NCBI RefSeq assembly: GCF_029168945.1
Contig: NC_083606.1
Span: 13,418,041-13,482,040 of the forward strand
From: Cannabis sativa
Lineage: Eukaryota; Streptophyta; Magnoliopsida; Rosales; Cannabaceae
DNA: 64,000 bases
Reading direction: 5' to 3'
Part shown: positions 24,761-38,380 of the stretch, piece by piece
How the letters are laid out: the number at the start of each line of letters is the position of its first letter
Numbering within the stretch: position 1 is the stretch's first letter
The notes under the pieces: model-generated
What the model was told of the DNA's origin: nothing
Seen by the model: the letters and a program-made list of their open reading frames with translations, nothing else
Databases searched by the model: none
Program-made: the position numbers and the translations under genes

Positions 24761-26308
24761 CTACATTAAACTTCATTCATATGCCTAGAATCCAATTTTA
24801 TTTTCCTAAGAAATAGGAGATCTAGATAAGTCCACATCAATTCCAAGAAAGAATAATCATGAGGATTTAGGGAGCAAAAGAAGGAAAATTTAAAAGACAG
24901 GAGCCACCCGCAAGCCCTAGAAAATTCGACAGTCAAGATGACCAAAGCTGAAAGGGAAATATAGTCGAGCAATAAATGCTTCACCAATGGAAGAAGGGGA
25001 AAACACCTAAGACACCAGAATAGGTCTAACGAGAACAAAGATAAAATCACTATAATAAAACTTTGACGGAACAGACAAAGATAACACCATACAAAATACC
25101 AGAACCAAGCGGCAACTAAAAACACAGCCACCATCCAAAGGGCTCGATTCCAAACCCTAAAACATCAGTGAAGGTCATTGGAGCGAAGAGGCCAGGAGGG
25201 AGAACCCCAAAACTAGATTTAAGAGAATGAAAGATAAAGCAGAGAAAAATTCTTAGGAGAAAAGGACCTGTTGAGGAAGCTCATTAGGAACCACCTTCAA
25301 ATCGGACAAGGCGATTTTGAAATCGTCTGTACGAGGAGCATTTTATTTCTTTTTATAAAATTCCCAAACAATAATTGAAAATACTTTTTAAAAGTTTTGA
25401 TATCATAAGAAGTTTATCCCTTTCTGATCTATTATTTTTTTGGATGATATTAACAATTAATGATTTTTGGCCCTAGACCTGTTCATAAAGCATTTTCCTC
25501 TGAAAATAGTTGAGATTTTTCCCTTGAATTTTTTTTTACAAAGAAATTGCAATTAGTTTGCTCATTTTTGCATAATTGTTGAGAAGGCTTCACCCCAAAC
25601 AAGTTATTTGGTCCTTTTTCCTTCTAAGTGATTTGAAAAATACTACAACGTTTGTGCTTTGTTGGTCGGAAGAATTGTGGTTATCATCTCTGGTAGGATT
25701 TTGTTGGCGTCTCAATTATAATTCAGGGTTTTCTAATCCCATTTAATGGAGGCTCGAGCTATTCTTATGGCAGTTTAATAGTGTATTACAGTTTGTTGTC
25801 TATTAATATAATTGAATTTAATTGTATGATGGTGATTGATAAAGTCCTAAAAAATATCAAGATTTATTTCCTTTATGTGATGTTATTAATGGTATTTAAA
25901 GTTCCTTTTTTTCCTATTTTTGTCACTTGTCTGGTTCGTGAGACTAATGTTTTGGCATATTTATTGGTTCTAGATTTTAAGCTTGTGTGACTTATTTGTG
26001 GAATAGTCATATCCTAATTGTATTTCTCCTCCAAGTAACTAAATAATTAAATAGAAATTTGAATTTATAATATACATATAAATAGTAATTTGGAAAAGCC
26101 TTTAAGTACTAAAATAAATTTATATATTTATAACAAAAACAAATTGACAAATCTAGTAGTATTATACAAATTAATAAATTTTTAAAATTGAAAAATATTA
26201 ATTAGGAGTCAAATACATGGTTTACTTTTTATTTTATTTTATATATATATATATAAACATTGCACTTATAATTAGAATATAAAAAATACTATAAGTATAT
26301 ATGCTCAA

Positions 26309-26352
<44 letters not shown>

Positions 26353-27074
26353 AACTCCAATATGTATGAATAAATCTTTTTTTTACTTAAATATTTTTTA
26401 GTTTAATTATATTATTAATTAACTTTAACTAAATACTAATTAAGTAAATATACGTGACATGTTTTTTTTTTACTTAATTCTTTTTATTTAAATTAGAATT
26501 TATTATTTTAATAAACAGTACCAAATCATTTGGTGTAATATTTTAGTAAATATATTATTATTCATAGTTTATTATTTGGCACAAAACAAATTGTTGCTTA
26601 TCATTCTAATTAGTAGTTATTTTACGTAATTTTTTCAATGATATTAAAAGTAATTATTTTACATGTATTTTTATCTGTATTTGTAAATGTTATTAATTAG
26701 ATTCTTTGTTTTATTAAACTATTTTTTAAAATGGTAAAAAAAATGTCTTAATTTTTTTTTTAAAAAAATAAAACTTAATAATATGATCTAACTGTGTTAA
26801 AGCATCTCTTCATGCTAAAAATTGACTTCAAGTAAGTTATATGAAAGAAAATATAAAAAATTAAGTTCATGGTGCTATTTTATGTTATTTTGGAAAATAT
26901 AAAATCCAATTTTTATTTAAATAAACTGAGCATCTGATCGGTAACTTTTTCTAAAATACAAGGTCAAAATGATATTAATTTGAATGATATCTCTATCTTA
27001 TATTAAATGTGGCTAAATAATAGAAAGTGTTGTTTTATTTTTTTTTTAAAAAAAATTAAACTCACTACACATAT
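24761..27074. other. Degenerate sequence, no gene recognised
   Basis: The part to about 25350 may be more 5' LINE sequence on the minus strand, since it is GC-richer and lies directly upstream of the endonuclease fragment, but I see no diagnostic motif. From 25350 to 27074 it is AT-rich, with a (TAA)n run at 26310-26351. Confidence 0.4.
26310..26351. repeat. (TAA)n microsatellite, about 14 units
   Basis: This is an uninterrupted TAA repeat in AT-rich intergenic DNA. Confidence 0.95.
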
Positions 27075-27655
27075 TTGTAGAGGATTGGTCCGTATTTCTC
27101 TTTTCCTTTGATTGACTCATCTATTTGGACTCTTGTTTCATCTGAAGACTTGCTAGTTGCAACAACCAATCTAAGTCCAAGGCTCAAGAATCAGCTCAAC
27201 GATTTGTAATAGAATCTGTGAATTCTGTTACAACTTACTTTAGCTCGTCTTCTCTCTTTCTCACCCTATATATATTAGACTTTAAACCTGATCAATTTAG
27301 AGTTGAGACATTGATTGTACAGTGAGATTTCTAGAGACAAGTTCAGAGAGGGAACTTGTATCAAAGAGAGAAATCTATAATGGGAGCTTGAGTGAGGAAG
27401 ATTATTTCTAATATGAGTGTGTAACATATTTCCACATAATGAATTGGACTTAAGGCAGTGCCTTGGAGTAGGATCAGTCACACTGACTTGGATCTGAGCT
27501 AAGTAAAATTGGTTGTGTGCTTATCTGTTTTTACTTTTCTTGCATTTATACTTTTTGATCACCAAGTGTTTGAATTGTGCTGTATTTTTCTGGTTTGTAT
27601 TTTTGGATTAGATTGCTACTTGTTTTGTGTGTATTGCAGGTCATGAATGCTAACA
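27075..27655 (+). repeat. Probable copia 5' LTR and leader
   Basis: The stretch begins TGTAGAGGATTGGTCC, has a TATATATATTAGAC box near 27268 and precedes a copia gag on the same strand. A tentative end TAACA lies at 27655. The primer-binding site is not clearly conserved and no partner LTR was found, so the limits are approximate. Confidence 0.4.
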
Positions 27656-27800
27656 AATTTGTATAAGAGTTGGGATACCTGCTGCATCAAAGTTACTTCC
27701 ATTGGATTCAAAGATCAAGATCTCCAAGAGTCAAGAAATTTTGAAGTTCTTTCATGATCAAGAACTTGTACTTACTGGCTAGGAACAAGTTCTTATCAAG

Positions 27801-28753
27801 ATGTCGACATCAAAATTTGAGGTGGAGAGGTTTGATAGAAAGTATGATTTCTATTTATGAAAAGCAAAGATGATGACACACGTTGAAAATCTTGACCATG
27901 AAGAAGCCTTGAAAGAAGATAACAAGATTTCTAGAAAACTAGAAAAGAAGGAAGAAGTGTTGAAGAAAGCTAAGAACACCATTATTCTTAGTTTGAGTGA
28001 TCAAGTCCTAAGGAAAGTGATGAATGAGAAGACTACTCATAAAATGTGTGTTAAGCTCGAACAATTGTACATGTCTAAGACCCTTCCTAATCAAATTTAT
28101 CTGAAGCAAAGGTTCTATGGGTTCAATATGGATGAATCCAAATCCATAGATGAAAACATAGATGAGATTACAAAACTTGTTTCAAATTTGGAATCCATAA
28201 GGGTAAAGATTGAGGAAGATGATCAGACAATCTTCCTGTTGAATTCTCTTCCAAGAGCCTTGATGAGAATTTGAGAGAAACATTGTCTCTAGAAGAAGTT
28301 ATTGGAGTTGCATACTCCAAGGAACTAGATCTGAAAGCCAATCATAAGTTGTTCAAGAAAACTGCAGAAGGACTAAATGTAAGAGGCATATCAAAGAAAA
28401 TAGATAACTCCAAAGGTGGAAAGGGAAGAGGAAAGTCAAAATCCAACTCAAGGGGTAGAAAACCTTGTTGGACCTGTAATTAAGAAGGACACTTCAGAAG
28501 AGATTGTCCTCAGAGGAAAAATAATGGATAAAAACCAAATGCTAGTCCTGATTCAGCAAATGTTTTTGATTATTTTGATAATGTTGATGTTTTAAATGTT
28601 AGCTATGACTATGCATGCACTAACTGAATAATGTTAGATTTATTCCCGACCTTAAAACAAATTTGCTTTCTCTTGGTGTATTAGATTCAAAAGGAAATTG
28701 CTACAAGGTAGAAGGTGGAGTTCTAAGAATCACCAAGGGTTCTATGGTATTTT
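27801..28753 (+). pseudogene. Ty1/copia gag and protease start, interrupted
   Basis: Translation starts at MSTSKFEVERFD (27801) but meets a stop at about 27860. It then continues as gag with SLSDQVLRKVMNEKT, LYMSKTLPNQIYLKQRFY and SLEEVIGVAYSKEL, followed by a basic stretch and a zinc knuckle CWTCN-EGHFRRDC in which a stop replaces one residue. A frameshift lies near 28273. The protein ends where an LTR of another family begins at 28754, and nothing downstream resumes it. The retrotransposon is therefore truncated. Confidence 0.75.
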
Positions 28754-30265
28754 TGATGAGATTTTATAAACCAACTTTAATATAATCAGATTTAATAATT
28801 AATAAAAGATCATAAATCATTTAATGTTGTATGGTTCACATGATTTCTTTCATTATTATATGTTTAATTTAGGAATTCTATTAACTTCAGAATATATAGT
28901 TATTCATGATTATAGTGTTTTCTACATAGTGGAAAAATAATCATGGTTATATGTTTCAAAGTTTAAGTCCCATAATTTATCAGTATACTGGATTTATACT
29001 GACATGATAATCAGCGATAAAATTTACTTACACCTTAGATAAGTGATATGTCCTTTCCAGGATATTGGCGCAAAGTATGCTAGTATCGGATGTATGGAGT
29101 ATACATCGAATTGAATCGATATTGACATTAGATAGGATATCATAAAATTACTGTTATATCTTTCTAAGTCAATACCACTTAGTTGATCTTAGGTCAATAA
29201 ATCTTAATCTCGAGATAGTTAGGTTCTGGCTTAAATGTATTATTTGTGTTCTTTGACTTATTCGTTAAAGTTGACCAATGGAATTAGCCTAATGCTTATA
29301 TCTTGGGAGCATGGTAGTATAATTGAGTGGGAGCGCAATATGGAATTTATAACTTCTATAACTATAAGAAGTAAAACGATGATTTCTTTCGAGCTTGGCT
29401 TAACACGATAAATGATTGAGGTCTCATTTCAGTAATTATATTAGTTTACTAAATATCATTTACAATTAGCTAAGTGTTTTAAGGATAAAATACATTGAAA
29501 GGTAAAATAATAAATTTGTCCCTAGTCGATGTAGATCATCTATAAAGGATCTTTGACTATTTGGATTAAAATAATGGGTAATCAAATCGCATGTATTTTT
29601 AGTAATAGAGCGTTCTATGTAATTAAGAGTTCAATTCGAACAATTTATAGAGTTAGAATTAAAATATGACGTTTGTGAAAGAAAAGATAAGTTGTTAAAT
29701 AAAATAGCAAAATTAAAACTAGTAGGGCTCATAATATGTCCGACCACTTAAGGTTTATTAAAGCCATTTTTTTTTCTTTTTTTAATTATATTTAAATTCT
29801 AAACTTAACCATAGAAGGACTCCTATAAATAAAATAAGATATCTTTTATTTTCAAAACGTACATCAGTCTCTTTTGTCAGACAATTAGAAAATAGAAAAG
29901 AACCTCTTTCTATTCGAATTCCTTCTTCCTCTTCCTCAAATTTTCGAATCCCATAGTGAATTGAGAGTATGCCTACTCATGTCAAAGCAACACCTAACAT
30001 AATAAGGAAGACTATGTCTAACCAAATTGAAGGAGAGAAGATTTATATTCAGATCTTCATAATGTTCTGCTACAGACAGGAATCAAGGGCTAGAGATCTG
30101 AATGGAATGAGCTATTATTTTCCGTTGCCATCAATGTAAGGATTTCTTAATCTCTTATGTGTTTATTTCATTGTTTTAAAAATTTATATTTAGAATGTTA
30201 TATTATAAATTATAATCAAATATACATGTTAGTAAATTTAAATCCTAGTAAAATAAATTATAACA
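28754..30265 (+). mobile_element. Diverged solo-type LTR, same family as 39487-41817
   Basis: The sequence is recognisably homologous to the reverse complement of the solo LTR at 39487-41817 over its length. Shared blocks include CTAAGTGTTTTAAGGATAAA, the GGGAGC block and the end AGATCTGAATGGAATGAG. It ends in TAACA at 30265. The start, TGATGAGATTTTATAAA, aligns with TGTTGGGTTTTATG of the other copy. No target duplication is visible, so it is old. It cuts the copia remnant and ends about 700 bp upstream of the sucrose-phosphate synthase ATG. Confidence 0.65.
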
Positions 30266-30321
30266 GTGTCCACGTGTCACCCTTTTATTATTGGACTAAT
30301 AAAAGAGTGACACGTGGACAC
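30266..30321. repeat. Long imperfect hairpin with G-box cores
   Basis: Two 25-nt arms (30266-30290 and 30297-30321) pair with one mismatch around a 6-nt loop. Each arm contains CACGTG, the G-box core, in an ABRE-like context (CCACGTGTCAC). It abuts the end of the LTR at 30265 and lies about 390 bp upstream of the likely TATA box of the sucrose-phosphate synthase gene. Confidence 0.85.
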
Positions 30322-30582
30322 TTAGAAGAAACGAAGAGGTACCTACGAAAATTTTAGGAGTGTGACAGAAGGTATTTTTACCACCAAAAATACGACTTAG
30401 GTACTTCTCTGCTACCTGACATAAAATTTAAGTATTTATACCGTAAATTATTATTTTTTTCAATAAAATATTGACATAAAAAAATTGATTGATTTATAAA
30501 TTCTTAAAGACTACTAACATAAAATAAAGAGCATTGTTATTGAGCCAAAAACTATTATATAAAACTATATGAAATTCAATAA

Positions 30583-30662
30583 TTAATTGCACTGTATTAA
30601 CAAATAAAAGAATAATAGCCCAATACTTAATTGCACTATATTAACACATAAAAGAATAATAG
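30583..30662. repeat. 44-bp tandem repeat near the SPS promoter
   Basis: TTAATTGCACTGTATTAACA with following AATAAAAGAATAATAG at 30583-30626 is repeated with few changes from 30627 to 30662. It lies about 50 bp upstream of the TATA box. Confidence 0.8.
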
Positions 30663-30710
30663 AGACAACTAGTAGGCAAAGCTGTAAAATATCAGTAGAT
30701 ACTATGACAT

Positions 30711-30720
30711 TATATATATA
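30711..30720 (+). promoter_or_regulatory. TATA box of sucrose-phosphate synthase gene
   Basis: TATATATATA at 30711-30720 is followed by a CT-rich leader (about 30745-30970). This is the usual arrangement for a plant promoter, placing the transcription start about 225 nt before the ATG. It is inferred from sequence only. Confidence 0.55.
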
Positions 30721-30970
30721 ATCTCTTTCTACTCTCTTCTGTCACAATCTCTTTGTTTCTCTCTCTTAAATCTTCTCAAAACTCGAGAATTCTCAGCGTA
30801 TCAATATAAAATACCATACAAACCACCTCCACCTCTCTTTCTCTCTCCATCTCTATCTGAAGCTTGCTCTGAAAAGGGAGACTGAAGAGAAAGAAGGAGA
30901 GAGAAAGAGAGGTTGCTGATACACACGTAGAGTGTAGACCAGAGCTTGAAGTTTCAGAGGGGAACAAAAT

Positions 30971-33900
30971 ATGGCTGGAAATGATTGGATTAACAGCTAC
31001 CTGGAGGCGATTCTTGACGTAGGTCCAGGATTAGACGACGTGAAATCATCGTTGCTTCTCAGAGAGAGAGGTCACTTCAGTCCTACTCGCTACTTTGTTG
31101 AGGAAGTCATCACTGGATTCGATGAGACCGATCTCCATCGTTCTTGGGTTAAAGTAATTAGTTTTCGTTTTTTTTTTTTTTGATCGATAATGTTTTCCGA
31201 ATTCGGAGTCTCTTTTTTCAAATTTTGATTCTTTTGATAGGCTTCGGCTACAAGGAGTCCCCAGGAAAGGAATACTAGATTGGAGAATATGTGCTGGAGG
31301 ATTTGGAATTTGGCTCGCCAGAAGAAGCAGGTTTGATAATTGTGTTTTTGATGTTTTTTAATTTGTGCATTGTTCATTGTTAATTATCTTTTAGTTGAGT
31401 TTTGCTAGATTTTGATCTGTGTATATTAATTTCATGTGTAGATAGTTGGTAATACTAGATCGGAATCCAGATCCTTCAAATGGATCTTTGCTGTTTTGGA
31501 GTTCAAAATTTTGCTGGATAAGTGATTATAGAATCTTCTATGTTTGCCGGGGTTAGAAGGATTGAAACCCAGTCTAGTCTCAAGTTTAGAGTCCACAGTA
31601 ACAGAAAAGATTATGGACATTTTTATCAATAATTCTTATTGCAATTGAGTTAAATACGGATCGGAGTAATTACTCTAACAAAGTTGATATGCTTCTGATA
31701 TTTGCAAAACATGCTTTCTAGCCAACACAATCTTCTCTTACGGTAAAATACATTTTAAGATGACTTGAACCTGTACCACTCACGCCACGCAGTCAATCTC
31801 TTACACTAGCTTCAAGTGGCAGTGTTAACTAGTCTTTTCATAGTATTACATGTATTTATTCGGTAAAGGAGGAAATTCTGAAATTTGGATTGCTTGAATT
31901 AGGCAGCAAAATAAGTGATGATAGCAGCATTCAATTTCTAGTTTATGCTATGCTCTAAATTGATTAATATTACCTTTATGTCACCTTTTATTTAGCTTGA
32001 GGGAGAAGAACTACAGAGAAAGGCTAAGCGTCGTATGGAACGAGAGAGAGGCCGCCGGGAAGCTACTGCTGATATGTCTGAAGACTTATCAGAAGGAGAA
32101 AAGGGTGATGCGGTCAGTGATGTGTCGGTTCATGGTGAAAGTTCCAGGGGGAGACTGCCAAGAATTAATTCCAGTGATGCTATGGAGATTTGGACAAGTC
32201 AGCAAAAGGGGAAAAAAACATATATTGTATTAGTAAGGTAAGAACTAAGCTTCTCTACTCCAGGATCCTAATAAATAGATATAGTCCCAATCTTGGAAAG
32301 TATATGAGGTGATTGACAAACTGATGATGCATTTTGCATTTTGATCTAATAACAGTGCTAAAATAGTCGTATTTGTGTATGGCTGAGCATTCTAACCATT
32401 CTCTAAACTTTTTTTAATTAAAGGCAGAAAAACTTCATAAGAAAATTAAACGCGTCTTGATGGTAACTAGTATGAATCTATCTCCAAATGTAGAAGTACC
32501 TTTGCTGTATGGGGTGTTTTCTAATTGTCTTCTAACAAGAACTATCCTTGCAGCATTCATGGTCTAATAAGGGGAGAAAATATGGAGCTTGGTCGTGACT
32601 CTGATACTGGTGGTCAGGTAAGATTTGGTTGTCATGGGTTTTGTTCTGATATTTTAATAATTACGAAACCTTTTTGGTGTTGTTCTTAAGCTCCACTTTT
32701 GCATGGTTTACTGATATGGGCATCTCAATATTGTTTGGATGGATTTGTTTAGGTTAAGTATGTTGTGGAACTTGCAAGGGCTTTGGGCTCCATGCCAGGT
32801 GTATATCGTGTTGATCTGCTCACTAGGCAAGTTTCATCGCCAGATGTAGATTGGACTTATGCTGAACCCATAGAGATGCTTAGCCCAAGAAATGCAGATG
32901 ATTTCTCAGATGAGATGGGTGAGAGCAGTGGTGCTTATATCATTCGTATCCCATTTGGTCCAAGAGATAAATATATTCCTAAAGAACTTCTTTGGCCTCA
33001 TATCCCTGAATTTGTTGATGGTGCCCTGACTCACATTATACAAATGTCCAAAGCTTTGGGTGAACAAATTGGTGGCGGGAAACCTGTTTGGCCTGTTGCT
33101 ATCCATGGGCATTATGCCGATGCAGGCGATTCTGTTGCTCTTTTATCTGGTGCATTGAATGTACCAATGCTCTTTACTGGGCATTCACTAGGTCGTGACA
33201 AGTTGGAACAGCTTTTAAAGCAAAGTCATTCTTCAAGAGATGAAATAAACTCGACATACAAAATAATGCGTCGTATAGAGGCTGAGGAGTTATCACTTGA
33301 TGCCTCTGAAATAGTAATAACTAGCACTAGGCAGGAGATAGAGGAGCAATGGCGTTTATATGATGGTTTTGATCCTATACTGGAACGTAAAATACGTGCA
33401 AGGATCAAGCGTAATGTGAGCTGTTATGGAAGGTTTATGCCCCGCATGGTGGTAAGTCCTAGGATCTTTGTTTAAGTGTTTTTAGGAATGTTATTGGAAT
33501 GCTTAATGAATTGACTGAGAGTGGGTTGTCAGAACCAAGAAATACCTACTGGAAAAGATTTTGTATTTATCTTTTTAACTTAAACAATTTTATGGTCTGT
33601 TTAAAAAGTCTTTTACTTTCTTGGTTTACTGCTCATATTCCTTATGCTGGCTTCTTTGGTATGGTAATTTCACAATTCTAATAGTTTCTTTGCAGATAAT
33701 TCCTCCTGGAATGGAGTTCCACCATATTGTTCCTCTAGATGGCGATATGGATGGCGAGACAGAATCTAATGAGGATCATCCTACTTCTCCCGATCCACCT
33801 ATCTGGACTGAGGTTAACTTCTAGTTATTCCTTATGAATTTGTGTTACTACGAGAAAATTAGTTGATAATTGATAACTTATGTTCTCTTTGAATTTCAGT

Positions 33901-36900
33901 CCAGAGCCAACAGTTTAAAATGTTATGTAATGTATTCACTGAACTGATGACAATTTAAATTTGGTTAAGTACAGATAATGCGCTTCTTTACCAACCCTCG
34001 CAAGCCAATGATTCTTGCCCTTGCTAGACCAGATCCCAAAAAGAACATTACCACTTTGGTCAAAGCATTTGGAGAATGTCGTCCATTAAGGGAACTTGCA
34101 AACCTTGTAGGTTCATCCACCTGAAGATACTTGTTTGAAGAAGATTTTTTCTTGATTTTATTACATAGTTGAATTAATGTTCTCGCTGTTATGTTTGATA
34201 CTCTTTTTGCTCTCTAGACGTTGATTATGGGCAACCGCGAAGGCATTGATGAAATGTCAGGCACAAATTCCTCTGTTCTTCTCTCTGTACTGAAGCTTAT
34301 TGACAAATATGATTTGTACGGACAAGTTGCATACCCTAAACACCACAAGCAGTCTGACGTTCCAGACATATATCGTCTTGCTGCTAAGACAAAGGTACCA
34401 CTTATGGCTATAGTATACCATGTATAGGATTTAATGTAAAGGTATCTTTTACGGTTATATTACTTCAAGTACAGGATTAAGGTAAGACATATCGTTTGAG
34501 CTTCCTTCTTACACAAGTTGAGTGTCATACGCTGTTCTATACATGTAACATGTTTCAAACTCTACATTTTCAGTAGTTGTGATAGTAAAATATTAATTTT
34601 GTCTGGGAAAAGTTGCTTATTTAATAACATTATTTTGAGAAGGTTTATTATAAGTTTCTTTCTCTTTCTTTTGAGTGCTATATTAAGATATTAGATGTCT
34701 CTGTTTTGAAATAGTCCAAAATGGATCGACACTCTGTCAGATAATCAAACATTATCCTTTGTGGGACAAATTTCTGCAAAGGTGAAAAAATCCTTGCTGT
34801 GCATATATATTTGAACTGAGAAATGAAACTTACAATAATATTCATTGCAATCACAAAGGAACTGCTCTGCAGTTTTATCGTTTATGTTAAGCTTGATTTT
34901 TATAGAGTTACCTCTTTATCATTTTATGTGTTTGCTGCATAAGCCGTGCAATTTTATTGTTCTTATCTTTCTTGTTTTCTTTTGGCAGGGTGTTTTCATA
35001 AATCCAGCTTTCATTGAGCCATTTGGGCTGACATTGATTGAGGTGCTTTTTGTAAAATTAATTAAGCATTATGTGGTTTATGTTTACCATAATTTAGTAA
35101 TATTTGAGCTTCTATTCTTATGTTGTACAGGCAACAGCTTATGGTCTTCCCATTGTTGCCACGAAAAATGGTGGTCCAGTTGACATACACCGGGTATGTC
35201 CGCTTGTTAATAGAATTGGTTGAATGGTTATACTACAAAACCAGATTCTAGTTGGAAGACATTCGAACATAATTTTAGTTACTTAGGAAAGCTGATTTTG
35301 CAGGTACTTGATAATGGTCTTCTTATAGATCCCCATGATCAGCAGTCTATTGCGGATGCTCTTCTAAAACTTGTTGCAGATAAGCATCTTTGGTCTAGGT
35401 GTCGACAGAATGGCTTAAAAAATATTCACCTATTTTCTTGGCCAGAGCACTGCAAGACATACCTTTCTAAAATAGGCAGTTTCAAACCAAGGCATCCACA
35501 ATGGCAAAGAAATGACGATGATGGTGGCGAAACTTCAGAATCAGATTCACCTGGTGATTCCTTGAGAGATATTCAGGATATATCATTGAACTTGAGGTTT
35601 TCAATGGATGGGGAAAAGAGTGGAACTAGTGGGAACGATAACATTTCAGAATCAGAAGGAGGTTCTGCTGATAGTAGTAAAATAGAGAATGCAGTTTTGG
35701 CATGGTCAAAGGGTATTTCAAAGGAGACTCGAAGGTCAGGATCAATGGAGAAACCGGACCAAAACACTTCTGCTAAGTTTCCGGCCTTGAGGAGGAGGAA
35801 ACATCTGTTTGTCATTGCTGTGGATTGTGATAGCAGTACAGATCTTCTTGAAACAACTAAAAAGATTCTTGAGGCTGCAGGAAAGGAAAGGAGTGACGGC
35901 TCTGTGGGGTTCATATTGTCAACATCCTTAACCATTTCCGAGATACGGTCATTCCTGATCGCAGGGGGGTTGAGTCCAAATGATTTTGATGCTTTTATTT
36001 GCAATAGTGGTAGTGATCTATACTATTCATCTCTTAATTCAGAGGATCGTCCATTTGTGGTTGACTTTTACTACCACTCACATATTGAATATCGATGGGG
36101 TGGAGAGGGATTGAGGAAGACTTTGGTTCGTTGGGCTACTTCACTATCTGATAAGAAGACTGAAAATGAGGAACAAATTGTTTCTGCTTCTGAACAACTT
36201 TCAACTGATTACTGTTATGCATTTAAAGTGCAGAAGCCAGGGAAGGTGATCAATCCTCATTTGCTATTGTCAAACTCTTTCTTAAATCTAGGATTTTCTC
36301 TATGGATTTTACTTGTATAACAGTTCTGGTTTTGTTCACCTTTAAGTTTCCTTTCAAATATTTCTTGTCTTTACAGGTTCCCCCTGTTAAGGAGCTCCGG
36401 AAATTGCTGAGAATCCAGGCTTTACGCTGCCATCCTATTTATTCTCAAAATGGGAGCAGACTCAATGTAATCCCTGTAATGGCTTCTCGCGCCCAAGCAC
36501 TCAGGTAAAGTGTCTGAATTGACATCATGGGTTCATGATCCTTATCTAATTTATTGTTACAAAGTTTCTTATCTATGGTAATTAAAGTAGCATGGCATAC
36601 ATAAGGTAGTCAGAATCTTGATCATGATTGTCATTATTTGTATTCTTCATTGACTAGTACTTGTTCCCCACCTTTCTTGTATGGGGGGTTTTGGTCAATT
36701 CGTTTAAATAATTTCTAATGACCAAACATTAGGTACTTATACGTTCGATGGGGTGTGGACTTATCGAAAATGGTGGTTATTGTGGGAGAATGTGGTGACA
36801 CGGACTATGAAGAATTGCTTGGTGGGGTGCACAAGAGCGTGATACTGAAAGGAGTTTGTAGTAGTGCAATTAATCAACATGCTAACAGAAGTTACCCTCT

Positions 36901-37009
36901 AGTCGATGTGATCCCACTTGACAGCCCCAACATTGTTCAGACAGCCGAAAATTGCAGCAGCAATGATATCCGATCTTCCATGGAGAAGTTGGGAGTTTTC
37001 AAAAACTAG
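30971..37009 (+). CDS. SPS: Sucrose-phosphate synthase, complete (13 exons)
   Basis: This cytosolic enzyme (EC 2.4.1.14) makes sucrose-6-phosphate from UDP-glucose and fructose-6-phosphate, the controlling step of sucrose synthesis. Exons: 30971-31153, 31241-31330, 31996-32237, 32554-32617, 32753-33451, 33696-33812, 33975-34106, 34218-34394, 34989-35042, 35131-35193, 35304-36245, 36377-36504, 36733-37009. All junctions are GT-AG and in phase, giving 1055 residues, the usual full length. The start [16 protein letters not shown] is the conserved family N terminus. The N-terminal glycosyltransferase part holds DSDTGGQ (187-193), and the E-x7-E motif EPFGLTLIE is at 578-586. A variable acidic linker (about 660-770) leads to a phosphatase-like C-terminal domain starting [10 protein letters not shown] (774-783). 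Likely regulatory serines are Ser150/151 (PRINSSD), Ser221/222 ([10 protein letters not shown]) and Ser416 (KRNVSCYGR). It appears functional and belongs to the classic SPS1/A type. Confidence 0.97.
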
Positions 37010-37150
37010 CAAAATCGGACTTTCAGATAAAGCCTATGTATTAAAAAGAACAAACAAACCAACAAAAATAAACTCTGGACATCAGCCACATCTTGATGCT
37101 TTTGCTGATTTCTGAATCTAGTTCCTGGGAACTCCTAGTTGGAAAACGTC

Positions 37151-37156
37151 AATAAA
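37151..37156 (+). terminator. Polyadenylation signal candidate of SPS
   Basis: AATAAA occurs about 140 bp after the SPS stop codon, followed by a T-rich tract. A second cluster, TAATAAATAAAAATG, lies near 37206. Either could be used. Confidence 0.45.
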
Positions 37157-38380
37157 TTCTTTTTTTTCTTTCCTCTTCTCTTTGTTGGTTTTATTGGCCA
37201 TAATTTAATAAATAAAAATGTTCCAAATATCATGGGAGTTGGTGTATGTCTGCCTGGTGTTAAATCAAGGTTGTACTTGTACATGGTTTCAACTAATTTG
37301 CACTATAATTGAAATTTATTTCGTTTTGCTTTCTGTTTCTGTTGATACAACTGTCACAAAAAATCAACTTAGGTGTGAAGTATATTGATTGATTAGCTCT
37401 TGTGAAGTAGACATGTGAAAGTATGGTTCTTGCTCTATCCACTAGTTGTTAAAGATTTGATTGAGACCCCAGTGAGTGTCTAAACCACCTTTGTATCTTT
37501 GGGCATTGATTCTCTCTCTAGAGACCACTTTCATATCAAAACCACTCACATTAACCTATTTACTCTATTCTTTAAAATACTTCATCAAAATTTAAAATTA
37601 ATTTTGTTTATTTAAACTCACACTTTTACATTACACTGTATATATAACTTTTAAATAAAAAAGTAAAAAAGTGAAATATTAAACAAATAATTAGTATTGA
37701 GATTAAAATAAAAATTTAAATAAAATATTGAGAAAAGTATTTGAAGAAACTCAAAAGTCAAAGTCTAGAAAACTATTTCTAAATATAGTATGAATATTTG
37801 AGGTTAAAAAAAGAAGGATTTAGTTCAACTGATGAATTATTATTTTATCACATTTTATCAAAAATTTTCAAAGTTGGACTATATTAGCTACACTAGTGTG
37901 AGTGTTTATGGTTGGACTATTAATCTTTGTCAAATATTTAAGAAATCACTTATGGGAAAAAGAAAAGAAAAAATCATGCTTACTAGGCTATATGGCACCA
38001 TTATAGATTATACTATTACTAGTCAAACTTAAATGTTATAAGTAATATTCGTTTATATCACAAAAGATTTCATTTGGTAATACTTACATATTACAAGATT
38101 AGTAAAATATTGTACAGTTTGTGATAGCATCACAAGTGGTAATAAATAACATAATTTATATATTGATAAATAGATATAGATATTAAAAGACTCAATCCTT
38201 TGATGGAAAATTAACGTGGTGGCAAAAATTTACTTTGTAAACAATTTATCAAATGTTGGCAAATTTTTCACAAAACTCCTTTAAAGACAAAGAAAAGGTG
38301 ATGTGAAGAATTTCGGTACAAACTACCATCTTTGTCTACAAATAAATAATCACTTTTTAAAGAAAAGAAGGAAAACAAGT
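37157..38380. other. Intergenic sequence downstream of SPS
   Basis: This holds the SPS 3' flank, then AT-rich DNA to the left end of the copia element. I see no gene, RNA or clear repeat. Confidence 0.5.

Noticed and set aside
24766..25134. A 122-codon minus-strand frame, very hydrophobic, resembling a membrane protein
   Set aside because: It has no conserved motif and lies next to LINE debris. The hydrophobicity follows from base composition.
35573..36004. A 143-codon minus-strand frame
   Set aside because: It is the antisense shadow of the long SPS exon 35304-36245.
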